The position numbers and the translations under genes were made by a program. Below are positions 28,223 through 37,472 of a stretch of 64,000 bases of DNA, in pieces; positions within the stretch are counted from its first letter, which is position 1; each line of letters begins with the position of its first letter. The DNA is from Panacibacter microcysteis (GTDB lineage: Bacteria; Bacteroidota; Bacteroidia; Chitinophagales; Chitinophagaceae). The notes below the pieces were generated by a model. That model did no database searches. It was not told the origin of the DNA and saw only the letters and a list, made by a program, of their open reading frames with translations. The stretch lies in contig NZ_JADWYR010000001.1 in the NCBI RefSeq assembly GCF_015831355.1, positions 2,542,001 to 2,606,000 of the forward strand, in the 5' to 3' direction.

Positions 28223-30196
28223 TTATTTGTAGCTTCTCTGGCTTGGTTTTACGACATCATAATTCAGTTCTTCCTTGTGCAGTTCCCACTGGTGTTCTGC
28301 TTTGAACTCCCATGCGGCAACATACATAAACTGGTCATCATGGCGCATTGCTTCGCCTTCATCTGTCTGGTGTTCTTCCCTGAAGTGGCCACCACAGCTT
28401 TCTTCGCGGTTCAGCGCATCGAGGCACATCAGTTCACCCAGTTCTATAAAGTCTGCTACCCGGCCGGCTTTATCAAGTTCCGGGTTCATTTCATTGATGC
28501 TGCCCGGTATCTTAACATCGCTCCAGAATTCTTTTTTCAACTGTTGTATTTCAGCTATTGCCTGTTTAAGGCCATCTGCATTACGTGCCATACCGCACTT
28601 GTCCCACATGATCTTGCCAAGGCGTTTATGCAAGCTTTCAACGGTTTGCTTGCCCTGTATACCCATTAAGGTATTGATGCGGTCTGATACTTTTTTCTCG
28701 GCTTCTTCAAATGCCGGGTGTGTTGTTGGTATAGCGGCAGTGCGGATATCGTCTGCCAGGTAATTACCTAGTGTGTAAGGAATAACAAAATATCCATCTG
28801 CCAAGCCCTGCATAAGCGCACTTGCACCCAGGCGGTTTGCACCGTGATCGCTAAAGTTGGCCTCGCCCAGTGCATATAAACCCGGCACTGTTGTCATCAG
28901 TTCGTAATCAACCCACAAGCCACCCATGGTATAATGTACTGCAGGATAAATACGCATAGGTACTTCGTAAGGGTTCTCGCCGGTAATCTTCTCATACATG
29001 TCAAAAAGGTTACCATACTTCTCCTTTACTACTTCTTTACCCATGGTAATAACTTCTTCTTTGCCTGCGCTGTCGTTACCCTGTTTGCCGGCTTCTATTT
29101 TACCATAACGTTCAATAGCTGCAGCGTAGTCAAGGTAAACAGCCTGTTTGCTTGATCCGACACCATAACCTGCATCGCACCTTTCTTTGGCAGCACGGCT
29201 GGCCACATCTCTTGGTACGAGGTTACCAAATGCAGGGTATCTTCTTTCCAGGTAATAGTCTCTTTCCTCTTCAGGTATCTCGTTTGGCCTGCGGGTGTCA
29301 CCTTGTTTTTTAGGTACCCATATGCGACCATCGTTACGCAAAGACTCAGACATTAAGGTAAGCTTACTCTGGTGGTCTCCGCTTACAGGTATACATGTTG
29401 GATGTATCTGTGTAAAGCAAGGGTTACCAAAATAGGCACCTGCCTTATGTGCTTTCCATGCAGCAGTTACATTACTGCCCATAGCGTTGGTAGAAAGGTA
29501 AAAAACGTTGCCATATCCACCCGAGCAAAGCAGTACTGCATGCCCAAAATGTCTTTCCAGTTTACCATTGATAAGATCCCTGGCAATGATACCGCGTGCT
29601 TTGCCGTCGATCTTCACTACTTCAAGCATTTCGTGGCGGGTATACATTTTCACATTTCCAAGAGCTACCTGTCTTTCGAGTGCCTGGTAAGCACCTATGA
29701 GTAACTGCTGGCCGGTTTGGCCTGCAGCATAGAATGTTCTTTGTACCTGCGTGCCACCAAATGAGCGGTTACTTAACAGCCCGCCGTATTCACGTGCAAA
29801 CGGAACGCCCTGCGCTACACACTGGTCTATAATGTTGGCGCTTACTTCTGCAAGCCTGTGTACATTGGCTTCACGGGCACGATAGTCACCGCCTTTTATA
29901 GTGTCGTAGAACAAACGGAATACGCTGTCTCCATCATTCTGGTAATTCTTCGCAGCATTGATGCCGCCCTGCGCAGCAATAGAGTGCGCACGGCGCGGCG
30001 AATCCTGGAAGCAAAATGCTTTTACTTTATAACCAAGTTCGCCAAGAGACGCAGCTGCTGAAGCACCTGCCAGGCCTGTTCCCACTACAATCACCTCAAT
30101 CTTACGCTTATTGGCAGGGTTAACCAGTTTACAGTGTCCTTTGTAATCTGTCCACTTGTCGTCTAATGGTCCTGCAGGTATTTTTGCGTTCAACAT
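28223..30196 (-). CDS. sdhA: Succinate dehydrogenase flavoprotein subunit
   Basis: A 657-residue FAD subunit that oxidises succinate to fumarate in the TCA cycle. It has the dinucleotide loop [38 protein letters not shown] contains the His to which FAD is covalently attached in this family. HTGG-like [14 protein letters not shown], the active-site region [12 protein letters not shown], and [26 protein letters not shown] are also present. It is the middle gene of the operon, 65 bp after sdhC. Confidence 0.95.
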   Translation of the reverse strand: MLNAKIPAGPLDDKWTDYKGHCKLVNPANKRKIEVIVVGTGLAGASAAASLGELGYKVKAFCFQDSPRRAHSIAAQGGINAAKNYQNDGDSVFRLFYDTIKGGDYRAREANVHRLAEVSANIIDQCVAQGVPFAREYGGLLSNRSFGGTQVQRTFYAAGQTGQQLLIGAYQALERQVALGNVKMYTRHEMLEVVKIDGKARGIIARDLINGKLERHFGHAVLLCSGGYGNVFYLSTNAMGSNVTAAWKAHKAGAYFGNPCFTQIHPTCIPVSGDHQSKLTLMSESLRNDGRIWVPKKQGDTRRPNEIPEEERDYYLERRYPAFGNLVPRDVASRAAKERCDAGYGVGSSKQAVYLDYAAAIERYGKIEAGKQGNDSAGKEEVITMGKEVVKEKYGNLFDMYEKITGENPYEVPMRIYPAVHYTMGGLWVDYELMTTVPGLYALGEANFSDHGANRLGASALMQGLADGYFVIPYTLGNYLADDIRTAAIPTTHPAFEEAEKKVSDRINTLMGIQGKQTVESLHKRLGKIMWDKCGMARNADGLKQAIAEIQQLKKEFWSDVKIPGSINEMNPELDKAGRVADFIELGELMCLDALNREESCGGHFREEHQTDEGEAMRHDDQFMYVAAWEFKAEHQWELHKEELNYDVVKPSQRSYK

Positions 30197-30261
30197 AAAC
30201 CAGTGTATTTATCTGATTAGAATGATTATTATTTACAGTGCCGGTAACTGGTTAGAATCAG

Positions 30262-30933
30262 TTACCTGATCCAACCCAAATAAAAGCTAACAGGCATCAT
30301 GGCAAACATCAGGGAAACGATGATTGAAAAACCATAGCCTAAAGAAGTTAACATGATATTGTAGCGTTTGTTGTAAACGCCTAATGTTCTGAAGGCACTC
30401 TGGAAACCATGTGCGAGGTGATAGCCAAGCGATATACAACCCACTACATAAAGTATAACTACCCATAGCTGGCTGAATACTTCTTTCATTTTTTCAAAAA
30501 GATTGATCTCTTCACCTAAAAGAAAACCCTGGTGAGAGCGGTTGGGCAACCAGAAATCGCCAATATGCACAACAAGAAACAACAATATAATTGTGCCCAG
30601 TAAAGCCATACTGCGGCTGTACCACCTGCTTCCCCGGTTTCCATAATCTACTGCATACCCCTGTTTGCGCTTTTGCTGATTGTATGCAGTAAGCATATAA
30701 CCCTGCACAATATGTAGGATGAAGCCTGCAAACAAACCAATCTCAAGGATTCTGGGCACCCAGTTACCACCCATGAAATGTGCACCGGCATTGAACATTT
30801 CGCCACCATCATTTGCCCATATACAGGCATTTAAACCCACATGAATGATCAGGAAAAGAACAAGAAAGATTCCGGTAAATGCCATTACTAATTTTCTGCC
30901 GATAGAAGAGACGAAGACTTGTTTCCAGGTCAT
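30262..30933 (-). CDS. sdhC: Succinate dehydrogenase cytochrome b subunit (b558 type)
   Basis: A 223-residue integral membrane subunit with five hydrophobic segments, the fused form found in Bacteroidota and Bacillus. Histidines in LIIHVGLNACIW, GAHFMGGNW, ILHIVQGYML, VVHIGDFW and YHLAHGFQSAF are candidates for ligating two hemes b. It anchors SdhAB and passes electrons to menaquinone. It is the first gene of the operon, with a -7 box 31 nt upstream. Confidence 0.93.
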   Translation of the reverse strand: MTWKQVFVSSIGRKLVMAFTGIFLVLFLIIHVGLNACIWANDGGEMFNAGAHFMGGNWVPRILEIGLFAGFILHIVQGYMLTAYNQQKRKQGYAVDYGNRGSRWYSRSMALLGTIILLFLVVHIGDFWLPNRSHQGFLLGEEINLFEKMKEVFSQLWVVILYVVGCISLGYHLAHGFQSAFRTLGVYNKRYNIMLTSLGYGFSIIVSLMFAMMPVSFYLGWIR

Positions 30934-30963
30934 ATAGCTTGGTTATATGTTAGAAAATCGGTG

Positions 30964-30971
30964 CAAAAGTA
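30964..30971 (-). promoter_or_regulatory. -7 box TACTTTTG of the sdh operon
   Basis: An exact TAnnTTTG match on the minus strand, 31 nt before the sdhC ATG. No good -33 box is seen, which may mean activator dependence (inference). Confidence 0.55.
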
Positions 30972-30990
30972 CGGCACGATTGCCAGTTTA

Positions 30991-31016
30991 TGTTTTTTTA
31001 AAATGTTTTTTTAAAA
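30991..31016. repeat. 13-bp tandem duplication upstream of sdhC
   Basis: TGTTTTTTTAAAA occurs twice in direct succession (30991-31003, 31004-31016), 20 bp upstream of the sdhC -7 box. It could be a regulatory site or slippage. Confidence 0.8.
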
Positions 31017-31310
31017 TACAAAGCTTCATCATCTTATAAAACAACCACAGTAAAATTTTGTTCGGCTGGTAACACGATTATTATCTCATACTGTATTGCG
31101 GAAATACAAATAAATTTTACCCGCTGATGCTTCACAAACCTTGTTTTATTAAGAATATTGTCAGGCTTCGCTTTACCTGTTTGTTACAAGATACCCGGTA
31201 AATGTTCAGCGCAATACCATCAGCAAATTCCAAAGCCGGCCTGTTTGTACTACCTCATCTTATTTTTAGTCCGCTTATCTAAAAAAAGTAATTTGTACTG
31301 CAGCCTTTGT

Positions 31311-31318
31311 TATTTTTG
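31311..31318 (+). promoter_or_regulatory. -7 box TATTTTTG of the ABC permease gene
   Basis: An exact TAnnTTTG match ending 4 nt before the ATG. TTTG at 31292-31295 could be the -33 box, although the 15-bp spacing is short. Confidence 0.5.
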
Positions 31319-31322
31319 AAAT

Positions 31323-32585
31323 ATGCTAAAAACGCTCTCCATATTCTGGAACAGCTTTAAAATGAGTGTGCAGGAGTTAAACAACAATAAGCTGCGCAGT
31401 TCATTATCCCTTATTGGTATCGCTTTTGGTATTTTCTGCATAATAGGTGTGCTGGCAACGGTAGGCAGCCTCGAAGCAAAAATGCAGAAAGACATCTCCG
31501 CACTTGGCTCCAATACAATATACATAGACAAATGGCAATATGGCGGCGGCGATGACGGCGAAGATTATCCATGGTGGAAGTTTGTAAACCGCCCTACACC
31601 CAAATACAAAGAAGTGGCATTTATAAAAAATGCCAGCACGCTTGCCAAATTTGTAAGTTATTTTAATTCTACCGGTTCCAATGTTACTTACGAAAACAAC
31701 CAGGTAAACAATGTTGGTATTTATGGGGTAAGCGATGAGTTTTCTGAAATGCAAACCATTGGTATTGCTTTTGGCCGTTATCTTAACGCTACAGAATTCA
31801 CACGCGGTAACCCGGTTTGTGTAATAGGCGACAGGGTTGCCACACAACTGTTTGATAAGCCTGAACGTGCTATTGATAAATCCATCACTTTCGACGGTCA
31901 TAAGTTTAATGTAGTTGGTGTAATTGAGAAACAGGGACAGAGTTTTGTGGGCGGTTTCAACTACGACGAGTGTGTAATCCTCTCTTATCGTGCGTATGCC
32001 GCTGTTTACGATGTAAACAGCGATAATACCCAACCCTTTATTATGGTGAACGGAAAAGACGGCATTGCTACCACCGCGCTTATTGATGAACTGAGGGGCA
32101 TCATGCGGCAGGCACACCGTCTCAGCCCAACGGAGGAAGATGATTTTGCATTGAACGACATTAACCTCTTTAGCCAGCAGCTCAGTGGTTTCTTTGGCCA
32201 GGTAGATATTGGCGGTGCGGTAATAGCCTTTCTAAGCTTGCTGGTAGGTGGCTTTGGTGTCGCCAACATCATGTTTGTAACCGTAAGGGAACGTACCAGC
32301 CAGATCGGTTTAAAGAAAGCCATTGGGGCAAAACGCAAAACCATCTTATTAGAATTCCTGCTCGAAAGTGCCTTTCTCTGTATCATTGGTGGCATAATGG
32401 GTTTACTAATGGTTGGCGGCCTTGCATTGGTACTCAGTGGTATCCTGCCATTCCCCATCGTTATTTCCACAAATATTATGGCACTTGCATTTACAATATG
32501 TGTAATCCTCGGTGTTTTATCAGGCATTATTCCTGCCTCAATCGCTGCTAAAATGAACCCCGTGGTGGCAATAAGATCAAAGTAA
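31323..32585 (+). CDS. ABC transporter permease, MacB/FtsX type
   Basis: A 420-residue permease: an N-terminal transmembrane helix (LSLIGIAFGIFCIIGVLATVG), a periplasmic MacB_PCD domain (about residues 45-270) and a C-terminal FtsX domain with three helices (FLSLLVGGFGVANIMFVTVRERTSQIGLKKAIGAKR). MacB-type permeases couple a cytoplasmic ATPase to extrusion of lipoproteins, peptides or drugs, working from the periplasm. No ATPase gene is adjacent here. It is a single gene with its own promoter; a repeat copy starts 8 bp after its stop. Confidence 0.88.
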   Translation: MLKTLSIFWNSFKMSVQELNNNKLRSSLSLIGIAFGIFCIIGVLATVGSLEAKMQKDISALGSNTIYIDKWQYGGGDDGEDYPWWKFVNRPTPKYKEVAFIKNASTLAKFVSYFNSTGSNVTYENNQVNNVGIYGVSDEFSEMQTIGIAFGRYLNATEFTRGNPVCVIGDRVATQLFDKPERAIDKSITFDGHKFNVVGVIEKQGQSFVGGFNYDECVILSYRAYAAVYDVNSDNTQPFIMVNGKDGIATTALIDELRGIMRQAHRLSPTEEDDFALNDINLFSQQLSGFFGQVDIGGAVIAFLSLLVGGFGVANIMFVTVRERTSQIGLKKAIGAKRKTILLEFLLESAFLCIIGGIMGLLMVGGLALVLSGILPFPIVISTNIMALAFTICVILGVLSGIIPASIAAKMNPVVAIRSK

Positions 32586-32593
32586 GTTTTTTG

Positions 32594-32669
32594 GAGCCCG
32601 GCTATCGTTTTTCAATGAAGCTTTCGTTGCGTCGCACTCTTGTACTGCATATCGCTATGCAGCATGCAG
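32594..32669 (+). repeat. Interspersed repeat, type 1, forward
   Basis: A GAGCCCGGC end just after the permease stop, a perfect type 1 core at 32626-32645, then TATGCAGCATGCAG. Very similar to the copy at 51463-51540. Confidence 0.88.
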
Positions 32670-32798
32670 ACGCCACACAGCACCCACGTAAACAATAGAC
32701 CAAGCCTTAAACATGTGTAGAGAAACTACAGTTGCAAGTAATGCCCGGGAAGGTTGAAATTTCTGAATACAAATGAATTCGTAATGTTCCCGGACGAT

Positions 32799-33425
32799 TC
32801 ACAGGTTATCCTGTTCGAGTCTTTTAAGGCCAATATCAAATTGAAAACCTGTATGACTAATGCCAATAGTATCAGGTATTCCATCCCGGTAATCTTTCAT
32901 AACAGCTTTTACCACAGCCTTACGGTTTGATGCCCTTTCCATGTTTACCAGCTTGCTGCAATCAGCATCTGTAATGTAATAGTTATAGCCTTTTTCTTCA
33001 GGAAAGCCGTAATACACCAGGCCGCTGCTGTCTTTCTTAACAAAACCATTCTGCATTACATTGGCGTGCATCATCACCAGTTCAAAATCTTTCCGCAGTG
33101 TTGTAATCACTGGTTTTTTATCAAGCTGATCAATAACCTGGTGAACTTTAAAATCGCCGGTTTGTGTGTATTCAAAATCGAAAAATTTATAACCAGCTTC
33201 ATTGGAGAATACCATTCTTGTACTGCTGTCAGGCATTTGCTTAATGAGTAACAGGCCGCTTAAGTGTTTACCGGTAACATTCACCTGGGTGTAGTACAAA
33301 GCCCGTGTAAAGACAGGTTTAAATTTTTCCAGGCAATTGCTATTACCGGTTGCTTGCTGCAGGTGCCTGTACTGCGATGCACATGCACTGAAAAGAAACA
33401 TCATGCTAATGAGTAAATAGCGCAT
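32799..33425 (-). CDS. Outer-membrane lipoprotein of the pigment cluster
   Basis: A 208-residue lipoprotein (lipobox FSAC near residue 14). The beta-rich body (SGLLLIKQMPDSSTRMVFSNEAGYKFFDFEY) resembles LolB-like or DUF3261-type proteins that accompany aryl polyene clusters, but the match is not firm. It overlaps the LolA gene by 20 bp, so the pair is probably translationally coupled and may act together in moving the pigment lipid to the outer membrane (inference). It is the last gene of the four-gene sub-operon. Confidence 0.65.
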   Translation of the reverse strand: MRYLLISMMFLFSACASQYRHLQQATGNSNCLEKFKPVFTRALYYTQVNVTGKHLSGLLLIKQMPDSSTRMVFSNEAGYKFFDFEYTQTGDFKVHQVIDQLDKKPVITTLRKDFELVMMHANVMQNGFVKKDSSGLVYYGFPEEKGYNYYITDADCSKLVNMERASNRKAVVKAVMKDYRDGIPDTIGISHTGFQFDIGLKRLEQDNL

Positions 33426-34035
33426 CCGGTAAACTGGTGTTTAGTTCCTTGTTTACAAAAGTAATGAGTGTATTATCACCCGATGCCTCAACCATCTCAA
33501 TGGAGTTAACTGAAAACTGCTTTTTGTCAACCACCACGTTAATGGTTTTAAACATCTCCTTCATGGTTTTATTTACCGGGCTCATTTCTATAAGATACCC
33601 TGTGGTGTTTTGATATGCTTTTACTGTAAAGTCTTTATTTGCAAAAGCAGTACCGCGTACACAGTCAACCATAAGCTGGTTAACCTGCTGGAATAGTTTA
33701 TTGGATTTGGTGGAAACGCGGTTTTCTTTTTGCCCGTCCTTAATGTAGATGTCATTCTTGTTTAAGATCATAAGGTATTGGAATGGCTGGTTGTATTCCA
33801 TACGCACCATGTTGTCTTTCTTGAACCAGAATTTCCCTTTCGAGGTTATCTTTTCTGCAAGCATACTCAGGTTTTTTACCTGTGTAAAATCGCTTTTTAT
33901 ACTGGTTATTTTTTGAGATGCTGCAGCAAACTGCTGTTGAAAACCGCTTATATCTGCAACAGGTGTATAACCTGTATGTTGTGCCATCAGGGTGGAGGTA
34001 ACAAAAAGGAAAAGTATAAACAGGTATTTAAACAT
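33406..34035 (-). CDS. LolA-like outer-membrane lipoprotein carrier of the pigment cluster
   Basis: A 209-residue periplasmic carrier with a signal peptide (ending LMAQ). The LolA fold is evident in FTQVKNLSMLAEKITSKGKFWFKKDNMVRMEYNQPFQYLMILNKNDIYI and the later LIEMSPVN strand. Dedicated LolA homologues occur in aryl-polyene/flexirubin clusters and are thought to ferry the lipid-linked pigment across the periplasm. Overlaps of 8 bp with the deacetylase gene and 20 bp with the lipoprotein gene indicate one operon. Confidence 0.85.
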   Translation of the reverse strand: MFKYLFILFLFVTSTLMAQHTGYTPVADISGFQQQFAAASQKITSIKSDFTQVKNLSMLAEKITSKGKFWFKKDNMVRMEYNQPFQYLMILNKNDIYIKDGQKENRVSTKSNKLFQQVNQLMVDCVRGTAFANKDFTVKAYQNTTGYLIEMSPVNKTMKEMFKTINVVVDKKQFSVNSIEMVEASGDNTLITFVNKELNTSLPDALFTH

Positions 34036-34798
34036 ACGGTTCTACGTTAAGAAGTTTATCCAATCTTACAAATGTAAATCCACTCCTGTGTACATGGTCT
34101 ATAAATGTTTGTAAAATATCAACCGTTGTTTTGCTCGTATCATGAAAGAGAATGATATCGCCGGGCTTTACACCTGCCACCCGGCCAAGTAGTTTTTGTT
34201 TGTCCGTGATGACCGTATCCAATGAACGGATACTCCAGCCAACGGGTATGTAGTTGCCATTGATGATCGCTTTTCTAACCGTTGGGTTTGTTACGCCATA
34301 TGGCGGCCTGAACAACCGCGGCTTTACACCAATGGCCTTCAGTGTTGCAGTATCCATTGCTGCAAGATCTGCATACATTTTTCGGGCTGGGAACAGGTCG
34401 AACAAGTGTGCATGCGAATACGAGTGATTACCCACTATATGACCCTGTAAATGTACCTGCTCCAGCAAGGATTCATTTTTTTCTACGTGGTGCCCAATGC
34501 AAAAGAAAGCGGCGTGTATATTGTTTTTTGCAAGTATGGCCAGTATATCCGCAGTGTGGTTTTGTGCAGGGCCATCATCAAACGTAATAGCAACTTCTTT
34601 TTTTTCGGTTGTGCCTTTACAGGTAATGTCAATAAAAAAGTTTGAGCCAACATAATAGCAACCCCAAAACAAGATAAGAGAGTAAACCAACAGTGCCGCC
34701 ACAAAATACCAGTATGGAATGCCGAAGCTGATATGTAACCATGCAAGTATCACCAGTAGTAACACGAAAACAATATTGGTATTCCTGAAGTTTAACAT
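34028..34798 (-). CDS. Polysaccharide deacetylase family protein
   Basis: A 256-residue membrane-anchored NodB-fold deacetylase, with two hydrophobic N-terminal segments and then the catalytic domain. Motifs are complete: TFDDGP (catalytic and metal Asp), HSYSH (metal His), RPPYG, the DTVITD region and ILFHDTS. The family removes acetyl groups from sugars or other N/O-acetyl substrates. A deacetylase is a recurrent neighbour in flexirubin clusters, but its substrate there is not established. It overlaps its neighbours by 7-8 bp. Confidence 0.85.
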   Translation of the reverse strand: MLNFRNTNIVFVLLLVILAWLHISFGIPYWYFVAALLVYSLILFWGCYYVGSNFFIDITCKGTTEKKEVAITFDDGPAQNHTADILAILAKNNIHAAFFCIGHHVEKNESLLEQVHLQGHIVGNHSYSHAHLFDLFPARKMYADLAAMDTATLKAIGVKPRLFRPPYGVTNPTVRKAIINGNYIPVGWSIRSLDTVITDKQKLLGRVAGVKPGDIILFHDTSKTTVDILQTFIDHVHRSGFTFVRLDKLLNVEPYV

Positions 34799-35853
34799 GC
34801 AGAGAGCAGGTATAATGCGTGATGGGTATGCTGGTAATGATTATAGATCAAGACACGTTTAACGGGCTTTTTGTTTGGTGCAGGAAGAAGTGTTGAAGGA
34901 ATTTTCCCGTTTTGAATGATAGCGGCACCAAGCCATAATGCATATGCAGAGGCAGTAGGGTACTCTCCGCAAAGCTGCTTGAAATGGATGGTCTGTGTAG
35001 CCGAAAAAAGTGAACCAGCCAAAACGTCGTAAATGGCATCGTTACTAATATCGCCGTTTCTGCCGGTAATGATCAAATCTATTTCTTCTATATCTGCCGA
35101 CTGGCCCGCAAGAAACGCGGCTATTGTTTCTTTTACCACATCCGCGTCAGCAGGCTTGTAGAAAGTGGTTACTGCATCCAGTCTTGCGAGGTTACTGCCG
35201 GCATCAGTTGTATGCAATGTAAAAAAAACAGCACCTTCTCCTGCAATAGTTCCTTTTGTTTTGTCCTCAAACAATCGGGTATTTGAAACAGCACCGTGCT
35301 TATATAACCCAAACCTTGACAGTATAGCATGGCTTGTATCTGTTATCTCATCTGCTGCGCCAACCAATGCGTTGCTGATCTCTTTTTCCTGCAACATCAT
35401 TATGGCATCAAGCAACGCAGACTCAAACGAAAAACCACGGTGTACGTAAGTATTGTTGTAGTTATGGCATTGCAGCATCAATGCTATTTGTGCACTGACT
35501 GTATTGTGTGTTGATTGAATAAAAGCGGTGGGTGTAAGCAATTCTTCTTTAAACTCTACCATCCTGTTCAGGAATATTGCTGTATCCTGCAAACAGCCAT
35601 ACGCTGTACCGGTAACAATGGCATCGGGCATGGCAAGATTTGCGTCTTGTAAGCATTGCATGGCGGCTGCGCTGCCCATCTTTATAATGCGGCTCATGCG
35701 CCTTATAAGCTTTGCATCTATATATCGCGAATAATCGGGTTCAACACACCGCAACTGGTTGCCTGTTTTGTTGTGCATAACAGGCAGCAGTTCACTGCCA
35801 TCATACAATGGTTGTGGAGTAATGCCGTATGCTGATTGTATATAAATACTCAT
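34792..35853 (-). CDS. Ketosynthase-like protein without catalytic residues (chain-length-factor type)
   Basis: A 353-residue thiolase-fold protein related to beta-ketoacyl-ACP synthases (Ketoacyl-synt_2-like). The usual TACSSS nucleophile position reads HRGFSFES, the HGTGT position reads TGRNGD, and the GHTLGA position reads CGEYPTAS. All three catalytic residues are therefore missing. Such proteins act as chain-length factors that pair with an active ketosynthase, probably one of the complete cluster enzymes here. It is the first gene of its sub-operon and overlaps the deacetylase gene by 7 bp. Confidence 0.8.
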   Translation of the reverse strand: MSIYIQSAYGITPQPLYDGSELLPVMHNKTGNQLRCVEPDYSRYIDAKLIRRMSRIIKMGSAAAMQCLQDANLAMPDAIVTGTAYGCLQDTAIFLNRMVEFKEELLTPTAFIQSTHNTVSAQIALMLQCHNYNNTYVHRGFSFESALLDAIMMLQEKEISNALVGAADEITDTSHAILSRFGLYKHGAVSNTRLFEDKTKGTIAGEGAVFFTLHTTDAGSNLARLDAVTTFYKPADADVVKETIAAFLAGQSADIEEIDLIITGRNGDISNDAIYDVLAGSLFSATQTIHFKQLCGEYPTASAYALWLGAAIIQNGKIPSTLLPAPNKKPVKRVLIYNHYQHTHHALYLLSAC

Positions 35854-35925
35854 GTAAATAAATCAAAATTCAACAAACCGTTCACTGCAAATACAACGTC
35901 ATCTTTACTGCTTCCATGCCTGTAG

Positions 35926-36010
35926 CCTCTTCGCCCTGTTGCCATATTTTCCAAACGTACAAGTGAGTGACACAACAGGCGATGCCATGAAAAACTGCTG
36001 CCGGCCTCAT
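35926..36010 (-). repeat. Interspersed repeat, type 2, reverse
   Basis: The core is at 35957-35976 (plus strand GTACAAGTGAGTGACACAAC), then AGGCGATGCCATGAAAAA and GCCGGCCTCAT. The stop codon of the ketosynthase gene lies inside the outer end of the element. Confidence 0.9.
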
Positions 36011-37203
36011 ACTTTTGAAAAAATCAAAGAGGAACAATTGCCGCCAAAACCAAACGAATTGCTCATTACATGACTGATCTGCTGGTTTTTTAAAAATACA
36101 GTCTGCGGTGCAAACGGCAACTCTTTCATTTGTGTATGGAAACGCAAATTTGGGTAGACTAGGCCGTGCCTTACCGACAATGCAGAAAATACAGCTTCAA
36201 CACCACCACAAGCGCCCAATGTATGACCGGTAAAAGATTTGGTAGAACTGAGTTTTGGGAAGTGAGGGGCAAATAAAGTGTTGATGGCCGTGCCCTCGGC
36301 AATATCGTTGTTTTGTGTGCCGGTACCATGCAGGTTAATGTAACTGATTGCTGATGGCTGAATGCCTGCTTTATGCAGTGCGCCATTCATGGCCAGCAAA
36401 GAACCGGTGCCTGCGGGTGAAGATGCCGTTTGATGGTAGGCGTCATTGGCGTTTGCCCAGCCACTGATGGCACAATAAACATCTTTGGGCAACTGCCTGG
36501 CAATTTTTTCAGAAACCAGTACAATATAGCCGGCACCCTCGCCAAGATTAAGTCCTTTGCGATTTTCATCGAAAGGTTTGCAAAACTCATTGTCCAGTAT
36601 CATGAGGCTGTTGAAACCATTGAGCGTAAATTTTGTAAGCGCGTCTGCACCTCCTGCTACTGCTACATCGAGCAGGTTATGCCTGATCATCCTGGCACCA
36701 AGAAAAACAGCATTGGCAGAGGAAGAACAGGCGGTACTGATGGTCGTAACAAAATGACTGATGCCCAGCAGGTCTGCAACGATTTCTGTAGGTCTGCCGC
36801 ATTCGTGGTTTACCACGTTGCGTAAACGGCCCGCCGATGTATCGGCAAGAAACTGTGCGTAGAAATTTTCAGTTTTATCCATGCCGCCAACAGAATTGGC
36901 AGAGATAAAACCGGTTCTCAGGTTTTTAAGATCGATGGCTGCATCGTTTACTGCCTCCTGCGCTGCAAGCGCACTCAGGAGTGCTGTGCGGGTAATACCT
37001 GTTGCCAGTCCTGTGCGCTTTGCCAGCTCTTTGTTGCTGAGTTTTACTTCAGCTACGGGCAGGCTTGACCGGTGAACAGAATCAAGCAACGTCATATTGC
37101 CCATGCCGGCATTGCCATGTTCCAGCGCAAGCAGGTGCTCAGCTACATTGTTGCCAATGGCTGAAACTACGCCGGTGCCCGCTACAAAAACGCCGCTGTT
37201 CAT
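36007..37203 (-). CDS. Beta-ketoacyl-ACP synthase of the pigment cluster
   Basis: A 398-residue condensing enzyme of the FabF family that extends the polyene chain on ACP. The catalytic triad is complete: Cys in TTISTACSSSANAV, His in NLHGTGTQNND and His in KSFTGHTLGACG. LNLGEGAGYIVL and the C-terminal SNSFGFGGNCSSLIF also fit. The start overlaps the ACP gene's stop by 1 bp, so it is co-translated with its probable carrier. It is the likely partner of the non-catalytic KS-like proteins nearby. Confidence 0.92.
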   Translation of the reverse strand: MNSGVFVAGTGVVSAIGNNVAEHLLALEHGNAGMGNMTLLDSVHRSSLPVAEVKLSNKELAKRTGLATGITRTALLSALAAQEAVNDAAIDLKNLRTGFISANSVGGMDKTENFYAQFLADTSAGRLRNVVNHECGRPTEIVADLLGISHFVTTISTACSSSANAVFLGARMIRHNLLDVAVAGGADALTKFTLNGFNSLMILDNEFCKPFDENRKGLNLGEGAGYIVLVSEKIARQLPKDVYCAISGWANANDAYHQTASSPAGTGSLLAMNGALHKAGIQPSAISYINLHGTGTQNNDIAEGTAINTLFAPHFPKLSSTKSFTGHTLGACGGVEAVFSALSVRHGLVYPNLRFHTQMKELPFAPQTVFLKNQQISHVMSNSFGFGGNCSSLIFSKV

Positions 37204-37472
37204 CAGGCTTTCTCCGCTTGATGTGCGAGTATGTAATCAGCCATTGTGCTTACAGATTTGAACACTTTCGGTCCGTCGTCGGCATTGGAAAGTTTTATCC
37301 TGTATTCCTGCTGTAAAAGCACAATCAGTTCGAGGGCGTCAATAGAATCCAGCCCAAGACCTTCCACAAAAAGCGGCTGCTCATCACCTATCTGCTCGGG
37401 TGTAAGATCTTTCAGGTTGAGCTGGGTAATGATCCGGCGCTTCAGATCTTCCATTAATGTTGCTTTTTCCAT
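37203..37472 (-). CDS. Acyl carrier protein (pigment cluster, first copy)
   Basis: An 89-residue four-helix carrier. The phosphopantetheine attachment Ser is in GLGLDSIDALELIVLLQQEY. The N-terminal helix starts MEKATLMEDLKRRI. It would carry the growing aryl-polyene chain between ketosynthase, reductase and dehydratase. It overlaps the half-ketosynthase gene by 19 bp on one side and the ketosynthase by 1 bp on the other. Confidence 0.9.
   Translation of the reverse strand: MEKATLMEDLKRRIITQLNLKDLTPEQIGDEQPLFVEGLGLDSIDALELIVLLQQEYRIKLSNADDGPKVFKSVSTMADYILAHQAEKA

Larger units (their letters stand above)
30934..31322. other. Intergenic region between sdhC and the ABC permease gene
   Basis: This 389-bp AT-rich divergent region contains the sdhC -7 box, a 13-bp tandem duplication (30991-31016) and the -7 box of the permease gene. 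No gene or interspersed repeat is seen in 31020-31290. Confidence 0.7.

Noticed and set aside
28275-28763. 162-codon open frame antisense to sdhA
   Set aside because: Low-complexity Ser/Ala-rich translation inside a conserved gene.
30244-30265. GTAACTG/CAGTTAC hairpin between sdhC and sdhA as a terminator
   Set aside because: No T-run on the transcript side and it overlaps the sdhC stop within an operon, so termination is unlikely; at most it is a processing site.
31404-32117. 237-codon open frame antisense to the MacB-type permease
   Set aside because: Shadow of a well-supported gene; composition is cysteine/histidine-rich nonsense typical of reverse frames.
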